From Rhyacophila brunnea (Eukaryota; Arthropoda; Insecta; Trichoptera; Rhyacophilidae), in the NCBI GenBank assembly GCA_022495005.1, contig JAGYXB010000184.1:1-64000 (forward strand): 64,000 nt of DNA, given 5' to 3'. Each line of letters begins with the position of its first letter. Position 1 is the first letter of the stretch. Position numbers and translations under genes: made by a program. Shown piece by piece: positions 23,609 through 34,829 of the stretch. The notes under the pieces are model-generated. The model saw nothing but the letters and a program-made list of their open reading frames with translations, was not told where the DNA came from and did no database searches.

Positions 23609-23994
23609 ATATTATGTATACGACTCAAATGATATTTACCTTATCGTAATAGTATCCAAATCATTAGGGCCCAACTTCTCCTTAAATCTCAGTAAATGAT
23701 TTTTGTTCTAATGAATGTTAATTCTTATTTCATAATAATAATACACCCCTCACAGAGGATATCGCAAAAATTTACAAAGCATTGCCAGTGGAACTGGACA
23801 AGGGGCCCTAAAAAAAATTTATATTACATTCTTATATTATACTTCTCACAGAGAATAGCTACCGAATCGCAAGATGCAAAGTTAAGCATTGGGACCCATC
23901 GAGACAAGCCAGGCAGTCAATTAATGTAACAAACGAAAACGGTTATAGATTAAATAAAATTGTGGGAATAGTACAAAAATTTTAGAATATAGAA
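23609..23994. other. No gene recognised
   Basis: A 77-codon frame at 23696-23929 (+) shows no domain. Nothing else is supported. Confidence 0.4.
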
Positions 23995-25059
23995 ACCAAC
24001 ATAATTCTCTCTGACCATGTCCAATCCTAGTAGGATCATATGGGCCTCCACAGAGTAGAGGTTTGTATTAACAGATTTTGTTTTTTTACGAGAAATGGAT
24101 GTCAGCCACTTGCTCAACCTATTAGGTCCATACCCTGACTCACACACAAATTGAAAAAACAATATGTGTACTTGCCAGCAGTGGCGCACCCAGGATTTAA
24201 TATTGGGGGGGGCCCAAGGAGGATAATGTAAATTAGTCCCATAGGATCTTTTTCTTCTTCACAGCCTAATTTCTCGTTTATCGGCCTTTTGTCTATTGCA
24301 CTCGGTGTACCTACACCATGGTCCCCACGTCCTGAAACGGGCCCTGAGGCTAGGATATTTGGCGGGCCTCCTACCTACCGCGAAGATTAAAGGCAGTGTG
24401 AAACACTAAATTAACGTTTTTCAAATTGTGTATTAGTTTAAATTAAGGATAGGTACTCATACAGTCATACAGTGAATTATTGGCGAAATGGAGCTGTCGA
24501 GTATCGACACATACTAGTCAAAAAATATATTGCACAATTATATAATTGAAATGTTCATGTCCATGAAGTATAATAGCGCCGCAGGCGACTTTTTTTTACT
24601 ATTAAAGCTAATTTATCATGTGTGTTTATCTCACTTATCTGGTCAACCCGACACGCCGGGCCCCCCACAGCCCGGGCCCCCAGGCTAGAGCTCTGTCAGC
24701 CCTCCCCAGCCATGACCTACACCACTCCGGAATTCGGGTGGACACCGAGAATTTTTTGACAGTTCCATTAGGGATTGTGTTTCTAAAAAAACCTGACATT
24801 AGTGTTTCGAAATTTTTGTGTTAGAAATTAAAATCTAAGAAATTTTTCTGAAAAGGGTCCTGGAAAATTACAAAATCATTTTTTTGTCGTGTTTTTATTT
24901 GTCTAAGCCCAAAGGTATAGTTTATCGGCTTTTAATTTCAATGTTTAAAATCATTCTGATAATTTTGGGGGGTGCCAGGGCCCCTTGGCCCCCCCCCCTG
25001 GGTGCGCCACTGCTTGCCAGACCCAGGATTCGAACCTGAGACCCACGGCGTGATGTAAA
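23995..25059 (-). mobile_element. tRNA-headed SINE, split by a hAT element
   Basis: The SINE lies on the minus strand. Tail and body are at 23995-24178 and the tRNA-like head continues at 25021-25056 (inverse B-box ggattcgaacc). The hAT element 24179-25012 interrupts it. The head breaks off after 'cacggcgtgat' and a few bases later runs into CCTAA repeats. Confidence 0.8.
24179..25012. mobile_element. hAT-type non-autonomous element
   Basis: An 834-bp element with terminal repeats CAGTGGCGCACCCAGG and inverted cctgggtgcgccactg, next to G or C runs. The perfect 8-bp duplication CTTGCCAG is at 24171-24178 and 25013-25020. The 68-codon frame at 24618-24824 has no transposase features. It inserted into a SINE. 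Confidence 0.92.
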
Positions 25060-25086
25060 CCTAACCTAACCTAACCTAACCTAACC
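25060..25086 (-). repeat. Interstitial telomere-type repeat (CCTAA)5
   Basis: Five perfect CCTAA units plus CC, i.e. TTAGG on the minus strand, the common arthropod telomere unit. They start at the truncated 5' end of the SINE head. Confidence 0.8.
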
Positions 25087-25487
25087 AACATAATTAAGTG
25101 TTTGTTATAACTCAGTGGGTTTTGGTTTCCTTCAGATACTTTCTTCATTCTGGATAATTCAATACCACCGATTTTCAGTTATTTATGATTTTAAAACCTC
25201 CCCACAGCTGTACCTCTCTCACCATCAGGGAATACTTAGCCTGTCTAGCTGACAACTCCTTCGGCATTCATGTACATGGAATGTAATTTAATTTTGTATA
25301 TGCCACGAGATCATTTAATCTAAATAATAAGAATATAGCTCGTCAAGCCATTTCTTTAACAGCCCTTCTCTTCTCGTGACTCTAATCTTTTTCTCATCTT
25401 GTCTATTGAATGCACAGCATTCTGATTCATACAATAATAGAAAGCGCAAGGGAGTTTTAGAGAGAGTTGTTTCGGTTTTCTTAGAGA

Positions 25488-25995
25488 AGGATCTGTTCTA
25501 CATTTCACCGTGGCACAGTTCGCCGGAAGCTTTCTTATCGTAAAGAGATGACCATATACTATACGATCTCCAATTTTATTAGATTCAATATGAACATTAA
25601 TTCAATTTTCATGGCTAAATTTTCCAAAATTCATGAATTCACGAATGAAAGCCTAACCTAATCTAACCTAACAATTTAATCCAGTAAGGATCTGTTCTCC
25701 ATTTCACCGTGGCACAGTTCACCGTTCGGAAAGAGATGACTGTATACTATACGGTCTCCAATTTTATTAGATTCAATAAGAACATCAATTAAATATTCAT
25801 AGCTAATTTTAGTAAAATTCATGAATTCAAGAATGAAAACCTAACCTAACCTAACAAATAATCTAGTATATCGGCCATTTTCAAAATTTTTTTGCTGCTG
25901 GCTTCCTGTCAAGTGTAAACCGACAAGAACTGTGGTTTAATCAGACATGAATTTTATGTCAGTAGGTACTATACGACCTTAAGAGGTTGGACGGT
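25488..25995 (+). repeat. Family K repeat, tandem pair
   Basis: Two copies both begin 'aaggatctgttct' then 'catttcaccgtggcacagtt' (25488 and 25686). The first is short and stops after its CCTAA-rich patch (25653-25674). The second continues through 'gctgctggcttcctgtcaag' to about 25995, like the copy at 12031. Confidence 0.75.
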
Positions 25996-26094
25996 CTTTA
26001 ATATACACCCATATATTTGCGAATAAATTGTCCTGATCAATGACATTAATATGGACGAAGCATCTGGAAAAAAATGACACTCACTTTTTTGTCG

Positions 26095-26300
26095 GGTCTG
26101 CCGAATGGGATAATCTGTTCTAACGCCATTACAATAAAGGTGATATTGCTATAAATTCCCGATTCTTTTTCTCCGATCTGCCGAATGGCATAATTCATAT
26201 TTTAATATCAATATCGCTCGCTCAAATGAACATTGACACTAGAAACACTGTTCTAACGTCATTACAATAAAGGTAATATTGCTATAAATTTCCGATGCGA
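26095..26300 (+). repeat. Near-tandem duplication, unit about 130 bp or less
   Basis: The phrase 'gttctaacgccattacaata' at about 26117 recurs at 26251, with the following 'attgctataaatt'. 'tctgccgaatgg' also occurs twice (about 26097 and 26176). It is non-coding. Confidence 0.65.
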
Positions 26301-29300
26301 AATTGCGAAAATTTGTCAGGTGACGTCTACCTATACATGTGTGAATGTCACTATGCGCGAATTTACTTGCTAGCTACTGTACTGAGTGCGTTGTCCATTA
26401 ATAATGTCATTGCCCACGATGAACTGCATACGTACGACTTACATGTAACCAGTTTGGTTTACCTCGGAAACACACCCAATATGTTGAAAAATCAGTAGGA
26501 CTGTAAGAGGCTAGAACCGACACCCATAATAACTCGCTTGAAGTTATAACCGATTTCCTATGTATCCCTTAAAGTGATGTATCATCCTGCATTGGTTTAT
26601 GCCACATGACGCTGCTGGAGGGATCCTTTATATTTTGGCGAGAATTATTATAATATTATTAAAAACGCCTACAAGGTTGGCTTCTGAAAAGACTGCTCGA
26701 ATGCTAGTTATTGAAATGCGGTATAATGAAACAGATGAAAAATTCATATTTTCGCCAATGAAAAGAATATTACTTACTTATAGTTTTAAAATAACTACTT
26801 ATATTTCTGATAGAATATAACATGTAATGCATCCAAAAGCACGTATATAATTTTAACCACTGTTAATACTTAAATTGTATTCCAACCTTCGGGTAATAAG
26901 CCCCTGTGTTTCCATCTCAAAACAGGTATTATGAAATAATCGCATAGTATTTATTCGGCGTGTTTATCTGAACGCATTTCTAAGAAAATTACCAATTATA
27001 ATGTTTACGGCCAATGTCCAACGTGCAACATTACCTAAAGTCTATTATTAAATTTGTCTCCTAACTTTGTAGTTAACCATATTATTTTCTACTAAATTAA
27101 CTAAAAATAATTACCACTAACTTTATATTTAACACAAAAACATTTAATTTCAGCAATACATGCTCATCATTCTAACCAATATTTACCTGCGACATGAACA
27201 AAAAATATTTAATTCAGCTGTAGAAATTTTATCTTATTTTATCGCATATTGCGTGCCGAATGTTTTCTCACTCGCACCTATGGCTCGTTTTTGTTCATTT
27301 CCTTGGTGAAACCTGTGAGAGAATTGAGAAGCGACTCAGGCAGCCAAACAAATTAATAATCATACTACCTTAATTAATTGATGTTTAATGTAATACGTAT
27401 GTATATTATTATATTGTAATGAACACTCAACAAAATATGTTAGGTTTATAAATCTTGTGTATTATTCCAGTGAATATAAATTTTTGATTAAAAATATATT
27501 AATTAGTGTGTTAGAACTGAAATTTGAGTAGATATTAATGTTAATTAAAAAAGATGATCACTAATATTAACGAAACTTTAAATAATTCTTCATATGCATA
27601 GTTGTTAGGAACGGGTTGTAATTTTTTTAGGAGCTTAATTGATAAAGCTGATCGTCGACTGGATTTCAATGAATATGGATTCAAGTTTCATTCGGTACAT
27701 CTTTATACTTAACTATTTCTTTTATTAAACGAATAATTCACCTCGATTTGGAAAGCGCTTATGAGCAGGTATTAAAAGGTCAATAGTATAATTTGTCGCA
27801 ATTAAGCATGGCAGCCGTAGCATATTATAGTATACGACACACATGTTTGATTCCTTTGGGGTGTCTTCCTTTTTTCAAAAAAGATTTTTTCTATTAGCTA
27901 TATTTTCTCATGAGTATTTTCAGAATAAAATTATGTATGTAGGTACATCTTTATACTTTTTTTTTAAATAATATCTGTGCTTCTAAGATTTTTCAAATTT
28001 TTGTATGATACTATTTAAGTCATTTTCAACACATAAGAGATTTAAAACATAACTAAAAAGTAATATAAAATGTGAATTAACTTCATCATAATAATAAAGT
28101 TAATTAAAACGAATGTTTAATACTCTGGTTGCCATAAACACGTTACAGTTATAAATTGCTATAATTAAGTACGCGGTCAGTCAAACAGAAGGAAATGCTA
28201 CATACTTTGGAAAACACCAGCGTGTTGCTTGGCTACAAAGGTTGATCTGTTAATTTGCAGCAGTTTCGTAATATAAAGCACTACTGCACTTTAAGCTCCG
28301 CGTTATATGAATGAACAAGCGAGCAGTCATGTCGAGAATATAACTTGATTAATATCCCGCGCTTGATATGCTGAATATTATGCAATACTCAACTGAGATT
28401 AAGCATTTATATTTTTCAACAATGTAATACACTATTGCAAGTTAGAATAAAATTATGAATCATTTTATTACCTAATTGTGACTGAGGTTTAGATATTGAA
28501 ATATTGATTTAGTTTTTTTTTTGTATTTATTAAGGAAACAAACAGTTACATTTTAAATACACAAATATGTTTAAAAATACAATAGTGAAAAGTAATTGCA
28601 ACCGGCTAAGTTTCCATTTATAAATAATTATAATAAAGTTAAGCCTAACAAAGATAGAAAGTAACAAGAATACAAGAAAAATGAGGAAGAATATTGCATA
28701 ATTAATTATATACAAAAAAGTAACATTTTTCAAAATATATTGGTTGGTACCTATTGTAACGGTGAAAAATGCGGTATAATGTAAAATGATAGAATCATAA
28801 TAATATTAATTGTCAAAAGTATAAACTCCCTCGCCTTTACCCTGCAAGTTTGTAATAAAATATTACCACAAGTTCCCTTGTACAACGACTTAGCTCAGTC
28901 CCTGGGTAAAGAAATAGAGCGAAATAACACCTTTATAGGAACAAAAATAACAGGGCATGAGTCTGATTTCTACGCTGTCTGCCTACGTTCAACTCGTGCA
29001 CAAGTAAATCTAAATATTACTAATTTAAGGGCGCTAGCCCTGACCTACTCTATTGGGCAAAAACACAACATGGGAATAGTCAGGAAACATTTGAAATAAA
29101 AGAATATTTAAGTTAGGAACAAGTCGATGATCAAAAATGATGGTATATTATAACAACAAAGGTTAGGAATCACATGGTCGGTCAATACAGTGACTGCGAA
29201 ATAGTAATAACGAACAAATATCAGGGGCCTGTTCTCTACGAGATAAATCCTGTGGGATATTAATAATAAAGACAAAAAGAATCTAATCCATAGCCTATAA

Positions 29301-29429
29301 AATTGATACAGTAAATACCGCAAATGGCGTCCGTCGGTCCGATCGACGGAACGTGAAGAATCGGGCGCTTCCTACAAAACGTCCCTCTGCTTTGATGCCG
29401 GATGTTGTACTGCCCTGAGTCGATCTGCG
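26301..29429. other. No gene recognised; one family D fragment
   Basis: AT-rich DNA. About 27720-27990 matches the right half of the family D foldback repeat at 1200-1690 ('gaaagcgctt', 'ttgtcgcaatta', 'ttttctcatgagtattttca'). ORFs at 26295, 26599, 28530 and 28878 show no domain. Confidence 0.45.
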
Positions 29430-29437
29430 TATTGATC

Positions 29438-31408
29438 CAGTGTTGCCAAGTCAAAATTTAAAATTTCAGTAGAATGTGACAAAAAAATTCAGTAGATTTG
29501 ACAAAATATCAGTAGATTTCAGATTCTGAATACCTACTCATTGAATGACCAATTCTTTTCTGGATTTTCAAAAAATTACACGTAAAGTAATTAACGTCTC
29601 GTTTTTTAGAGTAAAATACCGCGTAAGGTAATTAACGTCTCGTTTTTTTTAGAAAAAATTCAGAAAGTTCAAAAATAATTAGCGAGGGCTTCAAGAAATA
29701 TTCGATTGCAAACTTATTTTCCAAATTTTCATTGCATTTCATTTCATTTCAGTGCATTAATCATGTCAAGTTTACTATTAACATAATCATGAATTTACTC
29801 ACAAATATTATGGAAAACACAAATATTAGTAGATTTTAGAAAATGTAATAAGTATATCAGATAGGTATGATTTAAAAATAAGGAAAGAACTCACCTTGTG
29901 CAGATAACAAACGACCTTGATGCTACTTTAGAATATTATGGTCTTGTAATAATAATTATGAAATAAAATAACAATAATAAAACTATTCATCACCATATAT
30001 TTATTGTTTTATTTATTGTTTGTTTTCGTTATTATTGTTTTCTACACAAAATAATGTTAGTTTATAATACGATTTATCACTACACTTAAGTAGGCAACTA
30101 GTTATTTTTATATCACTGGTTTCACGATTACTACTAAGGACAATTTAAAATGTTTTCTGAATAACAAATGAATCAGGAAAAATATTTTAAGAAGTTCAAA
30201 AATAATAGGTATCAATATTAACGAACTTGTATTAATAATTTTAATATTGCTATAACTGCTGCTATCGGAGAATGCTAGAATAAAACTGATGAAAATTAAG
30301 GGCACAGTAGAAACCATTTTCGACTGTCTAAACTCTAAACAATCTGATGAAAACAAAACTATAAAAAGTAGGTACTAGGTAGGTACCCAGTTGTTCCTTG
30401 TTCGAGTTTCGAGATCCCATTATTTGGTGTAATTAAAATAATTCCTAGTTATAGAAAGGAAATCTCTCCATTCGCGATGTTTTATTCAGTTTTATTTTCA
30501 TTCTAAATATCATGAGAAAGTTTTAGTTATAGATATGCCACCATAAATTATCCGGTTTTCGAATTTAGTACTAAGCTCACCACAGTATAAAAAATATTGA
30601 ATGATATACCTATCAAAATCAGCATGTGGTGCTCTCACTAATCGGAAGACTTATAAATTGTTATATCATATAATTATGTACATTCACCTTTACTTGCTGA
30701 AAGGTTCTTGAGAAACCTGACCTAAAATTTTAAATTGCTATTCAGTAATTAATACCTAACCAAATTAAATGTTCAAATTTACTTTATGTAACCTGAGCCG
30801 GATCCAAAAAGTATCATTCATTCGAACTTACGTGCATAAGAAAAATATTTGAAACCAGAAGAAAAAAGTTTTTTTGCGTTCTAAAAAAATATTTGTGGAC
30901 AAAAACCCTTTGTACTAACAATGATTGAAATGTTTGAATAATGTCTCTTGTTCTTCGGTTTCCTTCTTATCAGTTTATCACTTAACAATGATGCAATTGT
31001 TCATCCCCATTAAATTTTATTTTTGCTGGTCACACATAGCATAGCATTAAAATATAATGATTATTGAGTCATGTTACGTTATGGTGTGACGTTTTACGTA
31101 ATAAATAATAATAGGTAGGTATTAATTTATTATTTTCTAAGCAATGATGATGTCAGTGGGTTAAAATGCCGGTATTGGGTAGCGTAACAATGCATCCTTT
31201 GTTAATTTAGAAGCGTGTATCCAAATCAACAAAGGCGTGCGTAAATCTTTTCAACTTTATTAATAAATTCACCATCGTTGACTTAAAAATATGGGAAATA
31301 GCCAAATATCAGTAGATTTCATGAATTTCGAAAAAAAATCAAAAATTCAGTATATTGGCAAAAAATATCAGTAGATCTACTGAAATTTCAGTAGACATGG
31401 CAACGCTG
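29438..31408. mobile_element. Large hAT-type non-autonomous element
   Basis: A 1971-bp element with ends CAGTGTTGCCAAGTC and inverted gacatggcaacgctg. The perfect 8-bp duplication TATTGATC is at 29430-29437 and 31409-31416. Both subterminal regions are crowded with the motif ATCAGTAGATTT or close variants (29460-29520, 31308-31395), as expected for transposase-binding repeats. A tandem 'gtaattaacgtctcgtttt' sits at 29588-29650. No transposase was recognised; the 82-codon minus-strand frame at 30108 has no domain. Confidence 0.9.
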
Positions 31409-31416
31409 TATTGATC

Positions 31417-31689
31417 TATGTAGGAGTTCGTGAAGCATTCGTGCCAATGTAAAAACCCAATATTTATCAGTCGCGCAACATAACGGCTGCTTGTTTTCAA
31501 CTGCGCGGGTATTGCCAGCGCTTAGGAACGTATTTATAATTTATTTAGGTGAGTATAAATATCGTTACACTATATTTATATTATAATATTATATGTGTAT
31601 TAAGAATTATTGAAATTTATACATTATTTGAGTGATCTAAGATAGAACAGAAAAAAACATACATTTAAAATTCGATTAAAGTCCATTAA
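31417..31689. other. Non-coding spacer with a donor-like GTGAGT
   Basis: The part up to 31550 is richer in CpG than its surroundings and ends with aggtgagtat, a good 5' splice-site match at 31549. No gene is supported. Confidence 0.3.
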
Positions 31690-32200
31690 GTATTCAAAAT
31701 TTTGGAGATATCGTGCTTAAACGAAATCGGTAAATTATTGAAAGGATCAACCGTGGAGAAATACATAATGTAATTTAAACATGAATAAAGAGTTTTGCGC
31801 ATAATTAGAATCACTACGACTGGTATGGTACATAGCTTGGTTTCGCGTAATTCTTGATGGACAATGAAAACCCACCCTTTCGAGTAGGTTTGGCGAGTCA
31901 ACAAAACCATTGATATTTTGAAAAAAAAACACTGATCAGATAGAACAGTGCTCCACAACCGCTGTGCCGCGGCATCTGAAGAATAAAACCTAGTAATTTT
32001 AATGTTATATTGATAGTTTCGTTGATATGTGCATTAAAATTCATCTTGTTGTCCATTATGACACCCAGGCCACGTAGTTTTGAGCAACTTTTCAAGGTTC
32101 GACTCCTAGTTTGTATTCTGTGTTGATAGGGTTGATACTTCTAGAGTATGTTATTGACGAGCAATAAACTTGTTGACATTTAAATAAAGGTGATTCAATT
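31690..32200 (-). pseudogene. Non-LTR retrotransposon reverse transcriptase fragment
   Basis: The minus-strand frame 31898-32095 contains KLRGLGVIMDNKMNFNAHIN followed by LLGFIL. This is the region after the catalytic YADD box in Jockey-type reverse transcriptases and is like 39505-39600. Neighbouring sequence on both sides continues in other frames with stops. It is a decayed fragment lacking the catalytic motif. Confidence 0.7.
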
Positions 32201-32457
32201 GATAGTATCTCTACTGACGAGATATTTTTATATATTTTTGTGTTATCTGCATAGATGGGGTGGGGTTAAAACGTTAAATCGCTAATAATTAATAAAGCTA
32301 ACATTTTTAGATTATTAAAAAATATGAATTTATTGACGCAAAAAATGAAGGCAAAGTAAATCGAACGGGTCAGCAAAATATAAACAAAGAAATAAGTGAC
32401 GAATGCGATTGTTGCGTGACGTTTGTATCATTTTGTGTTGCCAGTAATTTTTGAGTT
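32201..32457. other. Spacer, no feature recognised
   Basis: AT-rich sequence between the retrotransposon fragment and the piggyBac-like element. Confidence 0.4.
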
Positions 32458-32461
32458 TTAA

Positions 32462-34310
32462 CCCTTAAATGCATGGTGTATTCATACGAATACACCGCAT
32501 ATTAGGGCATCTTTTGTCTAAATCTTCCAAGATTTAGTGTTGACGTAATACTTTTAATTATTATCAAAGTCTATGCTTCCATTTAGTTTCACGTTTGACA
32601 ACCAAATGACACAAATTTATTTTTTATTACGCTTTAACCACACCAATCTGACATTTCATCGGATCGTGACGTTTTTCCATGTTTGCAGTGCTATATCTAT
32701 GAAATAATACATCTTACAGTCCTATAAAAAATCATTTTATACTGAGTGAAGGTCAGTCAAGCAAAGTTTTATAAAATATTTCAGATTTTTTTGTATATTT
32801 CTAGAATAATGTGATATTTACGTCTGTATTCATTCGAATACACCATGCATTAACGGGTAATATTTACCACATAGGAAGCTAATTTTTGTGAACATATTTT
32901 GGCCTTTTTAGATCAACCATGGCTCGCCGACACCATTTAACTAACAAGGAACTTGAAGAGTATACTAACAACTTATCTGACAGTGAGGATGGAATGGACT
33001 TCAGTGACGATGACAGTATTGGGGATCCAGAATTTCAACCAGAGATAGATGGAGGATACAAGATGACGAAGCGGAAATTTCCACTTATGATCCAAATGAC
33101 GACCCACCATTGCAAATGGATGAGTCCTATGATCAACCAATACCTTCGACTTCAAGACTTCCACCTTCAAAAAATAATCCCCTAAAACCTATTATGGAAA
33201 GGGAAAAATATGACACTGGATGAAGCCTGCTTATCTTTTTTAGGCAGCACATCACTTCTTCAAGAAACATTAGAACTCAAAACACCTTAACAATTCTTGA
33301 ATTATTTTTTTACCGATGATATAGTTGAAGAAATAGTTATTCAAACGAATTTGTTTTCCATTGTAAAAGACCCGAGTAAGCCCGTGGGAGTTTCTTGTGT
33401 TGACATAAGGCAGTATATATGTATAATTATTTTTATGTCTGTCTTTCGATATCCTGGCACTCGTTGATATTGGTTGATATTGGTCAGATGTATATCCGTT
33501 TTAACCAATAAAATCAACAATGCATATAAATAAATTTGAAAAGATTTTTCACTTTCTGCTGAACCAAAATGCAACGCTTCTTGCCAGAACTAACTCTAAC
33601 CACGATAGGCTACATAAATTAATTCGGCCTATTTATAGTAAATTAAATCAAATGTTCTGTAAAATTCCTATGGAGCAGAGGTTGTGTGTAGATGAACTAA
33701 TGTGTTCGTCAAAAATTGGGCATTAGGTACATGCCTAAAAAGCCAAATAAATGGGGCTTCAAGTTGTGTGTGCTGTGTGATGTGTCAAGCTTTGCCTACC
33801 AATTTGAGATATACTCTGGACAAGAAAATGAGGCAAAAAACAGACTTTCGTCTGAACCAGGCCTGGAAGCAAGTGGGAATACTGTCGTCAGATTATTAAG
33901 AAATGCATCAAAAAACATTCATCATATCTTGTATCTTGATAACTATTATATAGGACAATCTAGAGTATATTGTGAGAAATGTGGAATCGTATTGTACTTT
34001 AATTAAGCAAAAAATTGTTTTAAATTATTCCATAATGTATTATAAATCGTTTTGTTAGTAATTATAAGAATTTGATTTATAATTATAAGGTTTTAATTAA
34101 TTCTTTCAATTTTTCCATTTCATGTTGTAAACTTTCACTTTTATGAGCTAAATGCATGGTGTATTCACATGAATACAAATGGTTTTTATATTAAAATTTG
34201 TCCAAAAAATAATTTTTATTTTTTTTTATTATTTTTCACATGTTATAGACAATCAACTACATATGAATATATTTTTTTTATCAAAATCGAAAAAATCATG
34301 CATTTAAGGG
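32462..34310 (+). mobile_element. piggyBac-like transposon
   Basis: The 1849-bp element is bounded by TTAA on both sides (32458-32461 and 34311-34314), the piggyBac target. The terminal inverted repeats are CCCTTAAATGCATG. The motif ATGCATGGTGTATTC plus a following partial palindrome recurs in subterminal positions at about 32470 (direct), 32829-32850 (inverted) and 34152 (direct). A broken transposase lies inside. Confidence 0.92.
32919..34003 (+). pseudogene. Broken piggyBac transposase
   Basis: It begins at ATG 32919 with an acidic N-terminus (NLSDSEDGMDFSDDD), as in piggyBac transposases. The frame shifts near 33060, has stops around 33300-33480, continues at 33520-33720 (CVDELM), and shifts again into 33716-34003 with RYMPKKPNKWGFKLCVLC and LDNYY. 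The RYMPKKPxKWGFK block and the CVDE/LDNYY neighbourhoods are characteristic of the DDE_Tnp_1_7 catalytic domain. At under 400 codons in pieces it is shorter than the usual 550-600 residues. It is not functional. Confidence 0.85.
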
Positions 34311-34587
34311 TTAAATATTATTCCCCAAATTGATACAAAACTTTTATAAATGACATTCAAGTCACATTTATATAAATATTTATTTCCTATACTTATGTTT
34401 TTGATGAGTTATGAAAAAATATGTATCTTTACTATTAATTATAGGTAATACAGTTGATAGATAATAACAATATTACTATTTTTAAATGGCTTTACAATTA
34501 TGTGAATTTTCGCTGCCTGGCAAAGACATGTTTCTAAATAAAATATAAGAGAAACAAATTAATATATTAATAGTATCTAAATTTCTG

Positions 34588-34825
34588 ACCATGTCCAATC
34601 CTATTAAGATCATAATATGGACCTCCACAGAGTAGATGTTTGTATTAACATATTTTGTTTTTACGAGAAATGGATGTCAGCCACTTGCTCAACTTATTAG
34701 GTCCATACTCTGACTCATACACAAATTGAAAAACAATATGTGTACTTGCCAGACCCAGGATTCGAACCTGCGATCCATGATGCTATAGGCCGATGCTTAA
34801 GCCGTGCGACCATCGCGAGTGATAA
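34588..34825 (-). mobile_element. tRNA-headed SINE
   Basis: A near-complete minus-strand copy. The tRNA-like head at the right has inverse B-box ggattcgaacc at 34758-34768 and inverse A-box gcttaagccgtgcgacca. It continues through body and tail to 'gaccatgtccaatcc' at 34588. The head resembles class II (Ser/Leu-type) tRNAs (GCGATGGTCGCACGGCTTAA). Confidence 0.8.
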
Positions 34826-34829
34826 ATAA

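Noticed and set aside
24618..24824. 68-codon ORF in the hAT element
   Set aside because: Proline/serine-rich by composition only; no transposase motif.
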